DNA from: Mycetocola manganoxydans
GTDB lineage: Bacteria > Actinomycetota > Actinomycetes > Actinomycetales > Microbacteriaceae
NCBI RefSeq assembly: GCF_003667545.1
Contig: NZ_RCUV01000002.1
Span: 155,277-219,276, forward strand
Direction: 5' to 3'
Length of the DNA stretch: 64,000 nucleotides
Shown: piece by piece, positions 1-8,617 of the stretch
Layout of the letters: each line of letters opens with the position of its first letter
How positions within the stretch are numbered: the stretch's first letter is position 1
The notes under the pieces: generated by a model
The model's database searches: none
The model's input: only the letters and a program-made list of their open reading frames with translations
What the model was told of the DNA's origin: nothing
Position numbers and translations under genes: made by a program

Positions 1-370
1 ACGCGTGCATCTGGTACAGGTCGATGTGGTCCACACCAAGACGGGCGAGGGAGGCATCGAGCGCTGAACGGAGGTGGCGCCGCGACAGTCCGACATCGTT
101 CGGGCCATCACCCATCGGGAAACGGCCCTTCGTCGCGAGCACGATCGACGCAGCTTCGGTGGGGTGGTCGGCAAGCCAGCGCCCGATGATCTCCTCGGAG
201 ACGCCTGCGCTGTAGACATCGGCGGTGTCGACGAAAGTGCCGCCTGCCTCGACGAACGTGGTGAGAATTTCACCGGATGTCGCTTCGTCGGCTTCAGCGC
301 CGAACGTCATGGTTCCGAGAGCGTGGGCAGAGACGACCGCGCCGGAGCGGCCAAGTGTGCGGTATTCCAT
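1..370 (-). CDS. Aldo/keto reductase, N-terminal part (cut by window edge)
   Basis: The first 123 codons of an NAD(P)H-dependent aldo/keto reductase are visible; the gene runs off the left edge. The start ATG gives [10 protein letters not shown], typical of the family's first beta strand. The catalytic tetrad can be followed: Asp and Tyr in DTADVYS, Lys in LATKG, and His in the final QMH. The fold is a TIM barrel and the protein is presumably cytosolic, reducing an aldehyde or ketone; the substrate cannot be read. It is the last gene of a leftward run with the GNAT and PAP2 genes, 66 bases downstream of the GNAT stop. Confidence 0.85.
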   Translation of the reverse strand, partial: MEYRTLGRSGAVVSAHALGTMTFGAEADEATSGEILTTFVEAGGTFVDTADVYSAGVSEEIIGRWLADHPTEAASIVLATKGRFPMGDGPNDVGLSRRHLRSALDASLARLGVDHIDLYQMHA

Positions 371-436
371 GGGGGTCCCTTCGATGAGCGTCTGACACTA
401 CCCGCCGGCATTAACCGAGGTGAAGGGGGTTGCGGG

Positions 437-1219
437 TCAGCGGAAGACGTAGCCGCCGTCGACGAAGTCGACCGCGAGTCCCTCGTCGAAGGCCGGGCCG
501 AAGACCGCGCGGGAAGCATCGCGGAATTCGGCTGCGGCACGGGCATCGGCCAGGCGGAGCGCCTCGAAATCGGGATGCAACTCGAAGCGGATGCCGTGCG
601 CGCTGGCGCTCGGGCGTGGCGCGGGAGACACAGCACCCGCGCCGCGCTGAGAGACCCGCGTGAGCGCCAGGTCGATCGCCGCGGCGACGTCTGGCGAATT
701 CAGTTGCCAGCTCACCTCGAACCGGTCGCTGTGGTCCGACCCGGTGATCTCATCATCGAGCCGGCCGTAGAAGTCAGGCAGGTACGCACGCACCGTCGCG
801 CCGAGCTTTCCCAGATTGAGGTGGGCATTGCGGCGGATGAGCGGGTCGTACGTCCACCGCACCTCACTCACGCCGTGCTCGAGGGCGACCGCCCGCTGCT
901 CGAGCTTGAGCGCGAACCCGACCCCGCCCCTGGCATCCGGGGTCACAGCGGCGACGTGGGAGTGCACGTGCACGCCGTCATCCCAGCCGAGGACACCCAC
1001 GAGGGCACCGATGGTACTTCCGTCGCGCTCGGCGAGCAGGACGGTGTTGCCTGCGTGCGCGATCGCCTGGACGAACGACGGGTCGGCGCCGGAGCCGCGT
1101 CCCCAGGTCTCGTCGAGCAGGCGGCCGATCTCCGCGTAGTCCTCCAGCCGCGTCGCAGAACGGATGCCTGCTGCGCACGCGGCAGCAGCGGCATCCGCCT
1201 GGTCGCGTGGCGAGTTCAC
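437..1219 (-). CDS. GNAT-superfamily acetyltransferase (COG3375-like)
   Basis: This 260-residue protein resembles the large predicted GNAT group COG3375. The middle segment (SHVAAVTPDARGGVGFALKLEQR) fits the acetyl-CoA binding strand and helix of GNAT enzymes, followed by WTYDPL and the RNAHLNLGKLGA segment typical of this subgroup. The reading frame stays open further upstream, but the GTG start chosen here overlaps the stop of the PAP2 gene as GTGA, the usual sign of translational coupling. The acceptor substrate is unknown. The upstream extension is rejected because it would lie wholly inside the PAP2 gene. Confidence 0.72.
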   Translation of the reverse strand: MNSPRDQADAAAAACAAGIRSATRLEDYAEIGRLLDETWGRGSGADPSFVQAIAHAGNTVLLAERDGSTIGALVGVLGWDDGVHVHSHVAAVTPDARGGVGFALKLEQRAVALEHGVSEVRWTYDPLIRRNAHLNLGKLGATVRAYLPDFYGRLDDEITGSDHSDRFEVSWQLNSPDVAAAIDLALTRVSQRGAGAVSPAPRPSASAHGIRFELHPDFEALRLADARAAAEFRDASRAVFGPAFDEGLAVDFVDGGYVFR

Positions 1220-1911
1220 GCCACCGGTTCCCTGCTGTCCGGGACAACAGCGGATTTCTTCCGCACCGGTTCGCCCGAGATGCGAGACGCGAACGGAGCC
1301 CAGAGAATGAGCACGACGCCTGCGCCGAGGAGCGCCCCACCGATGGTGTCCGTGAGCCAGTGCACACCGAGGTAGGTGCGGGAGAACATCATCAGCGCAA
1401 CCCAGAGGAACCCGGCGACCCACACCCAGACCCGAGGGAAGATGATGCCAAGAGCGACCGCCATGGTGGCCGCGTTCGCCGCGTGTCCGGAGGGGAACGA
1501 GCCGAAGTCGCTCATGACGAGCATGTCCTCGGGGCGCTCACGGCCCACAAGCGATTTGATCAGCTGGGCCACGCCGACGCTCACGAGGGACACGACGGCG
1601 AAGAACAGCGCCGACCACGGGCGCTTGATCAGCAGCAGGATGATGACGATGAGGATCGGAAGGATGTACGTGCCGAAGATCCCACCGCCGAGCCAGTTCA
1701 TCCCGTACGACATCCATTCGAGGAACGGCAGCCGGTCGTCGTCGAAGACCTCTTCACTCCACTCGGAGTCGAGCGCGAACGGCAGCGTGTTCCCGCGCTG
1801 CACGATGAGGAAGGCGAGGAGGATGCCGAGGAGGATCGCGACTCCCCCGGAGATGTACGGCCAGCGATGAGTGACCCGTTTGGCGGCTGGGTCGGCCTGG
1901 TGTTGAGACAT
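1216..1911 (-). CDS. PAP2-family membrane phosphatase
   Basis: An integral membrane phosphatase of the PAP2 superfamily (lipid phosphate or undecaprenyl-pyrophosphate type). All three signature motifs are present: KSLVGRERP, FPSGHA and SRTYLGVHWLTD, the last two carrying the catalytic histidines. About five or six hydrophobic segments surround them, and the active site would face outward. The proposed start is MSQHQADP; GGAG sits unusually close to it (2 bases), and a GTG 12 codons upstream is possible but has no ribosome site. Its stop overlaps the GNAT start, so both are probably one operon. Confidence 0.85.
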   Translation of the reverse strand: MSQHQADPAAKRVTHRWPYISGGVAILLGILLAFLIVQRGNTLPFALDSEWSEEVFDDDRLPFLEWMSYGMNWLGGGIFGTYILPILIVIILLLIKRPWSALFFAVVSLVSVGVAQLIKSLVGRERPEDMLVMSDFGSFPSGHAANAATMAVALGIIFPRVWVWVAGFLWVALMMFSRTYLGVHWLTDTIGGALLGAGVVLILWAPFASRISGEPVRKKSAVVPDSREPVA

Positions 1912-2105
1912 TTCTCCATAATGCCCCGAGGTCCGAAAAAGCAGCACTTTGATGGCGGGGGTTGCGCATGTTGCGACCGGTTCCGAAACGTGTCAAGCCC
2001 ATCGTGTCGACACAGGGTTCGACGCATACTGATGCAGCGCAGTGACCCGCTGCGCGTCGCCAGCTGCCCCCCGAGCGAAAACTCTCGAGACAAGGAAGTT
2101 TTGTG

Positions 2106-2933
2106 ATGATCGACACCAGCAGCATCGACAGCGTGATCGGCTCGACGGCCTACGACTCCAGCGGGGACAAGATCGGCAAAGTCGGTCAGGTCTATGTCGA
2201 TCCCGATGATGGGCGGGCCCTCTGGGCGAGCGTCAATACCGGGTTCTTTGGGACCTCTGAATCCTTCGTTCCCCTGGAGGATGCGTCCCTCGGCACCGAC
2301 GGTCTTCGGGTCGGCTACGAGAAGGATTTCGTGAAGGACGCCCCGCGCGTCGATGTGGACGGCGAGCTCAGCCCCGCCGACCAGGACGCGCTCTACGAGT
2401 ACTACGGAATGACCGGAACCGGCAGCTACACCAGCGGGGGAACCGGCGGGGGCACAGACACCACCCGCACGGAGGCGAGCCACACCGACACCGACCGCTC
2501 CGGCGGCGTGGGTGGACCCGGTCAGGACACTTCCGGCCCGAACACCGATTCGGCGATGACCCGCTCGGAGGAACAACTCAACGTCGGCACACAGAAGGTG
2601 CAGACCGGCAAGGCCCGTCTGCGCAAGTACGTCGTCACCGAGCAACAGAATGTGACGGTTCCGGTGCAGCGCGAAGAGGTTCGTCTCGAGCGCGAGCCGA
2701 TCACCGACGCAAACGTCGGCGACGCACTGTCAGGCCCCGATCTCAGTGACGAGGAGCACGAAGTCACCCTGACCGAGGAGCGGGTCGTGGTCGACAAGGA
2801 GACGGTCCCGGTGGAGCGGGTTCGGCTCGACAAGGAAACCGTGACCGAACAGCAGAACGTGACCGAGGACGTGCGCCACGAGGAGATCGAACTCGACGGC
2901 GACGCAACGACACGAGGCACCGACCGGCTCTGA
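2106..2933 (+). CDS. PRC-barrel plus DUF2382 (YsnF/AvaK) stress protein
   Basis: The first ~90 residues form a PRC-barrel domain (IGSTAYDSSGDKIGKVGQVYVD, then WASVNTGFFG). A Gly/Thr-rich linker of about 50 residues follows. The C-terminal ~110 residues are a DUF2382 domain with characteristic charged repeats (KYVVTEQQNVTVPVQREEV, ERVVVDKETVPVERVRL, TEQQNVTEDVRHEEIEL). Such proteins are soluble, acidic and often stress-induced in actinobacteria; the molecular role is unknown. The ATG is preferred over the GTG directly before it because GGAAG lies 7 bases upstream. It is divergent from the PAP2 gene and ends at a strong hairpin. Confidence 0.85.
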   Translation: MIDTSSIDSVIGSTAYDSSGDKIGKVGQVYVDPDDGRALWASVNTGFFGTSESFVPLEDASLGTDGLRVGYEKDFVKDAPRVDVDGELSPADQDALYEYYGMTGTGSYTSGGTGGGTDTTRTEASHTDTDRSGGVGGPGQDTSGPNTDSAMTRSEEQLNVGTQKVQTGKARLRKYVVTEQQNVTVPVQREEVRLEREPITDANVGDALSGPDLSDEEHEVTLTEERVVVDKETVPVERVRLDKETVTEQQNVTEDVRHEEIELDGDATTRGTDRL

Positions 2934-2950
2934 CCCGAGGAGCCCAGCGA

Positions 2951-2998
2951 GAGGGCAGTTCGGTGGCACCGGCTCACGGCCGGTGCCGAACTGCCCTC
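2951..2998. terminator. Bidirectional terminator-type hairpin
   Basis: Two 20-base complementary arms (left arm beginning GAGGGCAGTTCGG, with a 2-base TG bulge) enclose the loop TCAC. It lies between the convergent DUF2382 gene and the arabinan operon's last gene, so it probably ends both transcripts. No clear T-tract follows. Confidence 0.7.
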
Positions 2999-3021
2999 TC
3001 TGTGCTGTCGAAGGCACGTGT

Positions 3022-4059
3022 TCAGCGAACGACCGGCCACCCGTCGACCCAGCCGAGCGTCGCGAGCCCGAGCCGGAACATCCCATCCAGTTCCTCATCG
3101 TAAAAGTGATAGGCGAGGATGCCGTCACCCACCGACTGCCCGCCTGGCCCGATCCGCGACCCGTCGGTTTCAAGCACCGGGCTGCCGCCGTCTTCGGTGA
3201 GCGGGACACCGTCGGCGTCGACGTAGGGCCCTGTGAGCTCCTTCGATCTGCCGACAGCGATGTTGTAGGTGCTGTCGACGCCCTGGCAGCAGGAGTCCCG
3301 CGAGAAGAAGAGGTAGTAGTACCCGTCGTGCGGCAGGATGTACGGCGCTTCGATCGCGTTGGGCGGCGACTGCCGGTCGGCGAGCAGAATCGGTTCGTCC
3401 GTTGAGACCGGCATTCCTCCGGGCCACGCGAGTTCGACCATCCGTAGCCCGCTCCAGAACGACCCGAAGCTCATCCACGGTGTTCCGTCGGCGTCTTGGA
3501 CGATGCCGGGGTCGATCGCGTTGAAGTCCGTCCCGGTCGAGGAGAGAACCGTTCCCCGGTCCACCCATTCGTAACCGGCGGCATCCGGGTCGAGCGTCGT
3601 GTTGGTCGCGAGCGCGATGATCGACGCGTTGCTTCCGAAGGTCGACGCCGAGTAGTAGAGGTACCAGGTGCCGTCGTGCTCGTACAGCTCGGGCGCCCAG
3701 AGGTTGTCGACGCCTGGCACCGCTTCTTCGAGCCAGGCCGGTTTCTCCGGCCACACCTCGCCCGCGTACTCCCAGTCGACACCATCGTCTGAGCGCCGGA
3801 TCTGAATGTTGCCGTCGCCGACCTGCCCGTTGCCGGTCGAGTAGATGAACCACGGCTCACCCTCGGCCCCTCGGACAAGCGCTGGGTCGTGCGTGTCGGT
3901 GCTGCCGGTTGGTTCGGGCAACGCTGGGGATTCCTGCGCGACCGACGCGGAGCATCCGCTGAGCGCGATCGCGACGGCCACCGTCAGCGTCGCGGCGCGA
4001 AACGGCAGTTTCGCACCCGAACGGCGCCTCTTCGAGGGTTGTGGGTGCGAAACTGCCAT
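3022..4059 (-). CDS. GH43 arabinan endo-1,5-alpha-L-arabinosidase-like lipoprotein
   Basis: A glycoside hydrolase family 43 protein of 345 residues, anchored outside the cell. A lipobox LSGC puts the lipidated cysteine at residue 36. Likely catalytic residues are Asp58 (THDPAL, base), Asp183 (NAIDPG, pKa modulator) and Glu237 (AIEAPYI, acid), in the usual order for the five-bladed propeller. LWAPELYEHDGTWYLYYSAS is typical of arabinanases. It is the last gene of the arabinan operon, 9 bases after the GH51 stop, and the only enzyme there with an export signal, so it probably makes importable arabino-oligosaccharides. Its first 18 codons lie in a perfect inverted repeat, so the start is less certain than the domain. 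Confidence 0.85.
   Translation of the reverse strand: MAVSHPQPSKRRRSGAKLPFRAATLTVAVAIALSGCSASVAQESPALPEPTGSTDTHDPALVRGAEGEPWFIYSTGNGQVGDGNIQIRRSDDGVDWEYAGEVWPEKPAWLEEAVPGVDNLWAPELYEHDGTWYLYYSASTFGSNASIIALATNTTLDPDAAGYEWVDRGTVLSSTGTDFNAIDPGIVQDADGTPWMSFGSFWSGLRMVELAWPGGMPVSTDEPILLADRQSPPNAIEAPYILPHDGYYYLFFSRDSCCQGVDSTYNIAVGRSKELTGPYVDADGVPLTEDGGSPVLETDGSRIGPGGQSVGDGILAYHFYDEELDGMFRLGLATLGWVDGWPVVR
4004..4057. repeat. Extragenic-type palindrome overlapping the GH43 start
   Basis: A perfect 15-base inverted repeat (GGCAGTTTCGCACCC and its complement) with a 24-base loop. It has the same build as the intergenic palindromes elsewhere in this window, but it spans codons 1-18 of the GH43 lipoprotein, forming its basic N-terminus. 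In the mRNA the hairpin would bury the start codon region. Confidence 0.75.
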
Positions 4060-4068
4060 GTCGTCGAC

Positions 4069-5574
4069 CTAGCCCAGGCCCAGGGCGGACCAGGACACCG
4101 GCGGCAGCGTCACGGTCAGGATGCCATCGGCCAGGGTCGCGCCCGAGAGGTCGCGGAGTCCGACCCGGTTCTGGTCCTCGAGCGTGTTCTTGGCGTACAC
4201 GTCGTCGTCGTGGAGGGTGACGGCTTCGGTGATGGTGGATGCCTCGAGTCCGGAGACGTCGATCGACACCTCGATCGACTCGGTCTGGCTGCGGTTCACG
4301 AGGAACACAGCGCTCGAACCGGTCTCGGCGTCAGCCGTTGCGACCGCGTCCACGAGGGGCGCATCGCCGTGGACCTTTGTCGCGTAGGTGCCGACGTCGA
4401 TCCGGGGGCGCAGCACTTCGCCGCGGGCGAGGCGTGACGTGACGGAGAACGGGAAGAAGGTGGTCTGGCGCCAGACCGCTCCACCGGGCTCAGTCATGAT
4501 GGGCGCGATCACGTTCACGAGCTGCGCGAGCGATGCGGAGCCGACGCGGTCGTGGTTCTTGAGGAGCGTGATGAGAAGGTTGCCGAGCACGACGGCATCC
4601 GCCACCGAGTAGACGTCTTCGAGCTGGCGGGGGGCGAACTCCCAGCCCTCGTTGACCTCGTCTGAGGCCTGGTGCTCGTCGAGGTACCAGATGTTCCACT
4701 CGTCGAACGAGAGCTGGATCTTCTTCTTGCTGCGCAGCTTGTTGCCGACGTGGTCAGCTGTCGCGACGACGGTTTCGATGAAGTACTGCATCTCGAGTGA
4801 CGAGGCGAGGTACGAGTCGAGGTCGCCGCCGCGCTCCTGGTAGTAGGCGTGGCAGGAGATGTAGTCGACGTGCTCGTAGCTGTGCTCGAGAACCGTGCGC
4901 TCCCAGTCGCCGAACGTCGGCATGGCCGATCCGCTCGAACCACAGACGACGAGTTCGAGGTTCTTGTCAGCGGCCTTCATCGCCTGGGCGGTGCGCGCGG
5001 CGATCTTGCCGTAGTCGTCAGCGGTCATGTACCCGGTCTGCCACGGGCCGTCCATCTCGTTGCCGAGGCACCACATGCGGATGTCATACGGCTCGGTTGC
5101 CCCGTTGGCGATGCGCTTCTCACTCAGAGCGGTCCCCGAGGGGTGGTTGGTGTACTCGAGCAGGTCGAGCGCTGCTTCGATTCCCCGCGTGCCGAGGTTC
5201 ACCGCCATCATCAGTTCGGAGCCGGTCAGCTTGCACCACCGGGCGAATTCGTCGGTGCCGACCTGGTTCGATTCGAGAGCGTGCCACGCGAGGTCGCGCC
5301 GCACCGGACGGTCCTCGCGCGGGCCGACGCCGTCTTCCCAGCGGTAGCCGGAGACGAAGTTTCCGCCGGGGTACCTGATCGTCGTCGACCCGAGTTCCTT
5401 CACGAGCTCGATGACGTCGAGGCGGAAACCATCCTCGTTCGCCGTCGGGTGCCCCGGCTCGTAGATGCCGTCGTAGACGCAGCGTCCGAGGTGCTCGACG
5501 AACGAGCCGAAGATCCGGCGGTTGATGGGAGCAACGACTGCTGTGCGGTCGATGGCGATTGTTGCGGTGGTCAC
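4069..5574 (-). CDS. abfA: Alpha-L-arabinofuranosidase, GH51
   Basis: A cytoplasmic exo-acting arabinofuranosidase (501 residues) that removes terminal arabinofuranose from arabino-oligosaccharides. The GH51 acid/base is Glu173 in WCLGNEMDG and the nucleophile is Glu292 in SFDEWNIWY; FGSFVEHLGRCVYDGIYEP at the N-terminus is family-typical. No signal peptide is present, so it acts after import. The GTG start (VTTATIAIDR) overlaps the DUF624 stop as GTGA and is preceded by AGAAGGAA at a good distance. The upstream open frame belongs to the overlapping DUF624 gene and is ignored. Confidence 0.95.
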   Translation of the reverse strand: MTTATIAIDRTAVVAPINRRIFGSFVEHLGRCVYDGIYEPGHPTANEDGFRLDVIELVKELGSTTIRYPGGNFVSGYRWEDGVGPREDRPVRRDLAWHALESNQVGTDEFARWCKLTGSELMMAVNLGTRGIEAALDLLEYTNHPSGTALSEKRIANGATEPYDIRMWCLGNEMDGPWQTGYMTADDYGKIAARTAQAMKAADKNLELVVCGSSGSAMPTFGDWERTVLEHSYEHVDYISCHAYYQERGGDLDSYLASSLEMQYFIETVVATADHVGNKLRSKKKIQLSFDEWNIWYLDEHQASDEVNEGWEFAPRQLEDVYSVADAVVLGNLLITLLKNHDRVGSASLAQLVNVIAPIMTEPGGAVWRQTTFFPFSVTSRLARGEVLRPRIDVGTYATKVHGDAPLVDAVATADAETGSSAVFLVNRSQTESIEVSIDVSGLEASTITEAVTLHDDDVYAKNTLEDQNRVGLRDLSGATLADGILTVTLPPVSWSALGLG

Positions 5575-6302
5575 GCGGGTATTCCTTCTCTCTGGTGGTG
5601 CAGCGGCGAACTCACGACGCGAGCTGCCGGGTGAACAGGGTTGTCGGCTACCGTAGCCCCGATCTCCGGGCGACCCGCAGGGGCGAGCCGCGCGAGGCGG
5701 GTGTCTATGATCCAGCCGGCCACGAACAGGGGCACGGATGCTCCGACGAGCGGAACGAGGACGCCGAACGCCATCAGCGCGTAGGCGAGCACGCCCAGGC
5801 TGACGATCAGCGACACGCTCATACCCGGTGAGACGAGGGGCAATACGATCGCGTACCGCCAGGTCGCCCGCGCGGATGCCCGGTAGCGACTGCAAATCGA
5901 GACCGCGGCGAACGCGGCGAGGGCGGTGAGCAGGGTGGAGGTGAGGAACACCGCGAAAAGCACGGCGGCGAGCGGGTCGCCGGAGGCTGCGAGGGTCTGG
6001 AAAGCCACGAGGTCGACCGCGATGAGGAGCGTCGCGAGAGTGAACGGGATCGAGACGACGGCGAGGTGCCGGAACTGGCTGCGGTAGGCGATGACGAAGT
6101 CGCGCACGATCGAGTCCGGTGGGACTCCTGCGCGCAGGCGGGCGGCGACGATGGAGGTGGCGACCGCTGCCGGAAAGAGCCCGAACACGATGAGCCCGGC
6201 GAGCGTTCCCGCGATGAAGAGGAGGTTGAGCACGACGAGGGCGAGAGCGAATCGCAGCCAGGCCATGACCCGGCCGGCCCAGCCGATTCCGGCGTCACTC
6301 AT
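5571..6302 (-). CDS. DUF624 (YesL-type) membrane protein of a CUT1 sugar operon
   Basis: A 243-residue membrane protein with about five hydrophobic helices (LRFALALVVLNLLFIAGTLAGLIVFGLFPAA is the first pair). The N-terminal WLRFALALVVLNLLF and GLFPAAVAT match the DUF624/YesL family, which is regularly encoded inside CUT1 oligosaccharide operons but has no settled function. Its ATG overlaps the end of the upstream GH43 gene by 8 bases, and its stop overlaps the GH51 start, so it is tightly coupled within the arabinan operon. It may assist the importer; this is inference. Confidence 0.8.
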   Translation of the reverse strand: MSDAGIGWAGRVMAWLRFALALVVLNLLFIAGTLAGLIVFGLFPAAVATSIVAARLRAGVPPDSIVRDFVIAYRSQFRHLAVVSIPFTLATLLIAVDLVAFQTLAASGDPLAAVLFAVFLTSTLLTALAAFAAVSICSRYRASARATWRYAIVLPLVSPGMSVSLIVSLGVLAYALMAFGVLVPLVGASVPLFVAGWIIDTRLARLAPAGRPEIGATVADNPVHPAARVVSSPLHHQREGIPA

Positions 6303-7635
6303 GGCGGCCGGCGGTTCCCTGCCAGGCGACACCATCGGAGTCGAGTCCGGCAAACGAGAGCCCTGGACGCCCTGCGGCCCAGTTCCACGAGGCGAACACG
6401 ACGGCATCGAGTTCGGTCGCGCCGACCGAGAGCCGGACCCGCTCGGGCTCGCCCGAGACCAGGAGGTCCGGGCTCGCTGGGACCGACACCGGAAGTGGGA
6501 CGGCGTCGATGATGTCCGTCGATGCCGGGTCGAGGCGCAGCACGCTCCAGACGCCGTCGACAGGGACGGGTCCGGGAAGCGACTCGAGCTCGCGCCCCGC
6601 GAACGGTTGCGGCGAGACGACCGGCCAGCCGGCATCCGTGAAGAAGACACGACGCAACTGGACGACGTGCTGGGTCGGGTCGTCGGCGAAGCGCACGTGG
6701 TGCACCATGAAGTACTCGTCACCGTTCTCGCCGGGCTCGGTCAGGATCGAATTGTGCCCGGGCGCAAGCCAGCCGGTGTCACCGTCGAAACGGTAGCTCC
6801 CGAGGATCTTGGTGCCGATCGACGTAGGGTCTGCGTCGAGGTCGGTGAGGTCGCGGCCGTTGACGTCGAGGTACGGCCCGGTGATCTCCACCGCGACCGC
6901 GACGCGAACGTGATAGGTCGAGAACAGCGAGTCGTACGAGACAAACAGCACGAACCGGTCTTCGTCGGCGCGGTACACGACATACGCGCCCTCGATCGCG
7001 GTGTCGACCGATTTCGGCCGACGTGCGATGACCGTCCCCAGGTCGCCCGGTGTCGCGGCGAACCCGGTCACGGCATCGAGCCGGAGCGTGTGGATGCCCG
7101 AGAAGAACGACCCATAGGTCAGCCACGGGGCGCCATCGCGGTCGAAGGTGACGGCAGCGTCGATCGCGTTCTGCGTCGTCTCTCCCTTCTTCGTCGCAAC
7201 GACGATTCCGCGGTCTTCCCAGGGGCCGGCGAGGTCGGATGCCACGGCGAGGCCGATCGCGGACGTGTTCGACCCGAAGGTCGACGCGGAGTAATACATG
7301 TGCCAGCGTGCGTCGTCGCCCGGCCAGCGCACGACCTCCGGTGCCCAGAGCCCGGGCGCACCGGTCCAGTCGAACGCCTCGGCGGGGACGCCGTCGAGTG
7401 CGGTGCCCGCGTAGGTCCAGGTGACGAGGTCGCGGGAGGTGCGCACGTGAACACCGGAGGGGATCTCGGTGGCGTTGGCGACAGCATCCGTCGAGAACAT
7501 GTACCAGGCGCCGTCGTCGCCCCTGACGACGGTGGGGTCGTGGGCGTGGCGCGCACCCCATGCGGAGGAGTCGCCGGTGGGAGCCGGAATCAGGCGTTCA
7601 GGCACGGCGGAGACACTCGAGTCGAGGATCGACAT
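6295..7635 (-). CDS. GH43 arabinosidase/xylosidase, cytoplasmic
   Basis: A 446-residue GH43 hydrolase without a signal peptide. Asp33 in HAHDPTVV is the likely base, NAIDAAV carries the second Asp, and AIEGAYVVY the catalytic Glu. LWAPEVVRWPGDDARWHMYYSASTFGSN parallels the lipoprotein GH43 of the same operon. About 130 extra C-terminal residues form a second, beta-rich region. It probably cleaves arabino-oligosaccharides after import by the adjacent CUT1 system. ATG at MSILDSS is chosen because it lies 2 bases after the permease stop; the open frame continuing upstream is the permease shadow. Confidence 0.87.
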   Translation of the reverse strand: MSILDSSVSAVPERLIPAPTGDSSAWGARHAHDPTVVRGDDGAWYMFSTDAVANATEIPSGVHVRTSRDLVTWTYAGTALDGVPAEAFDWTGAPGLWAPEVVRWPGDDARWHMYYSASTFGSNTSAIGLAVASDLAGPWEDRGIVVATKKGETTQNAIDAAVTFDRDGAPWLTYGSFFSGIHTLRLDAVTGFAATPGDLGTVIARRPKSVDTAIEGAYVVYRADEDRFVLFVSYDSLFSTYHVRVAVAVEITGPYLDVNGRDLTDLDADPTSIGTKILGSYRFDGDTGWLAPGHNSILTEPGENGDEYFMVHHVRFADDPTQHVVQLRRVFFTDAGWPVVSPQPFAGRELESLPGPVPVDGVWSVLRLDPASTDIIDAVPLPVSVPASPDLLVSGEPERVRLSVGATELDAVVFASWNWAAGRPGLSFAGLDSDGVAWQGTAGRHE

Positions 7636-7637
7636 GG

Positions 7638-8606
7638 CTATCCCTTCGCGCCGGTGAGGGCGACGGATTCGATGATCTGGCGTTGGAAGATGACGAACAC
7701 GATGAGCACGGGCAGGAGCGCGATGAACGATGCCGCCATGATGAGCGGGTAGTCGGTCTGGATCGCGTATGCGGCGTTGAAGTTCGCGATCACGAGCTGC
7801 AGCGTCTGCTTCTCGGGCGTGTTCAGGTAGATGATCGGGGCGAGGTAGTCGTTCCAGACGGCCATGAACCAGAGGATGAACTGGGCGGCGAGCGCCGGCT
7901 TGATCGCCGGGAAGATGAGCGTGAAGAAGATCTGCAGGTAGGAGGCACCGTCGAGCTTCGCCGCTTCGATGATCGAGTCGGGAACCGTGGCGAGGTACTG
8001 CCGCAGGAAGAAGATCATGACGATGTTGCCGAACATGCCAGGCACGATCAGCGGCAGCAGGGTGTCGACCCAGCCGATCTCGGCGAAGACCATGAACTGC
8101 GGAATCATGATCGTCGGGAACGGGATCATCAACCCGGCAAGCAGGCCGAGGAAGAGGACGTTCTTGAACGGCATCCGCAGTTTGGCGAAGGCGAACGCGG
8201 CCAGGGCGGAGAACAGCGAACCGATGATGGTGACCGAGCACGCGACGATGAGGCTGTTCTGGATACCGCTCGCGAGCGGGCCCGCCGTCCACACGCGGAG
8301 GTAGTTCTCCCAGATCACCGGGTCGGGGATCCACTGCGGCGGCAGTGCGAAGACGCTGTCGCGGGTCTTGAGCGAGGTCGAGAAGGTCCAGATCAGCGGC
8401 GCGAGCATGGCGACGGCGCCGATCGACAGGACGATCGTGACCAGGACGTTGCCGAGCGAGTAGCGGCCCTTGCGGCTCATCGGTGCGCGGCCGCGCTCGG
8501 GGGCCGGGGCTCCGGGGAGCCCGGCGTCCGGGGCGAGCGGTGGTGCGCCGAGGGCGGTGGCGGCTGGCCCGCCGGTGGGAGCGAGAGCTGACGTTGATGA
8601 CGACAT
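7638..8606 (-). CDS. CUT1 sugar ABC permease (MalG type), arabinan operon
   Basis: An inner membrane-spanning permease of 322 residues with six predicted helices. The EAA loop reads EAAKLDGASYLQIFFTLIFPAIKPA, the contact site for the transport ATPase. The N-terminal ~40 residues are an Ala/Pro/Gly-rich cytoplasmic tail. It pairs with the MalF-type permease 11 bases upstream and the solute-binding protein before it; neighbouring GH43/GH51 enzymes suggest arabino-oligosaccharide uptake. No ATPase gene is in the operon, so a shared MsiK-type ATPase is expected elsewhere. Confidence 0.9.
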   Translation of the reverse strand: MSSSTSALAPTGGPAATALGAPPLAPDAGLPGAPAPERGRAPMSRKGRYSLGNVLVTIVLSIGAVAMLAPLIWTFSTSLKTRDSVFALPPQWIPDPVIWENYLRVWTAGPLASGIQNSLIVACSVTIIGSLFSALAAFAFAKLRMPFKNVLFLGLLAGLMIPFPTIMIPQFMVFAEIGWVDTLLPLIVPGMFGNIVMIFFLRQYLATVPDSIIEAAKLDGASYLQIFFTLIFPAIKPALAAQFILWFMAVWNDYLAPIIYLNTPEKQTLQLVIANFNAAYAIQTDYPLIMAASFIALLPVLIVFVIFQRQIIESVALTGAKG

Positions 8607-8617
8607 GGTGGCCTGCC

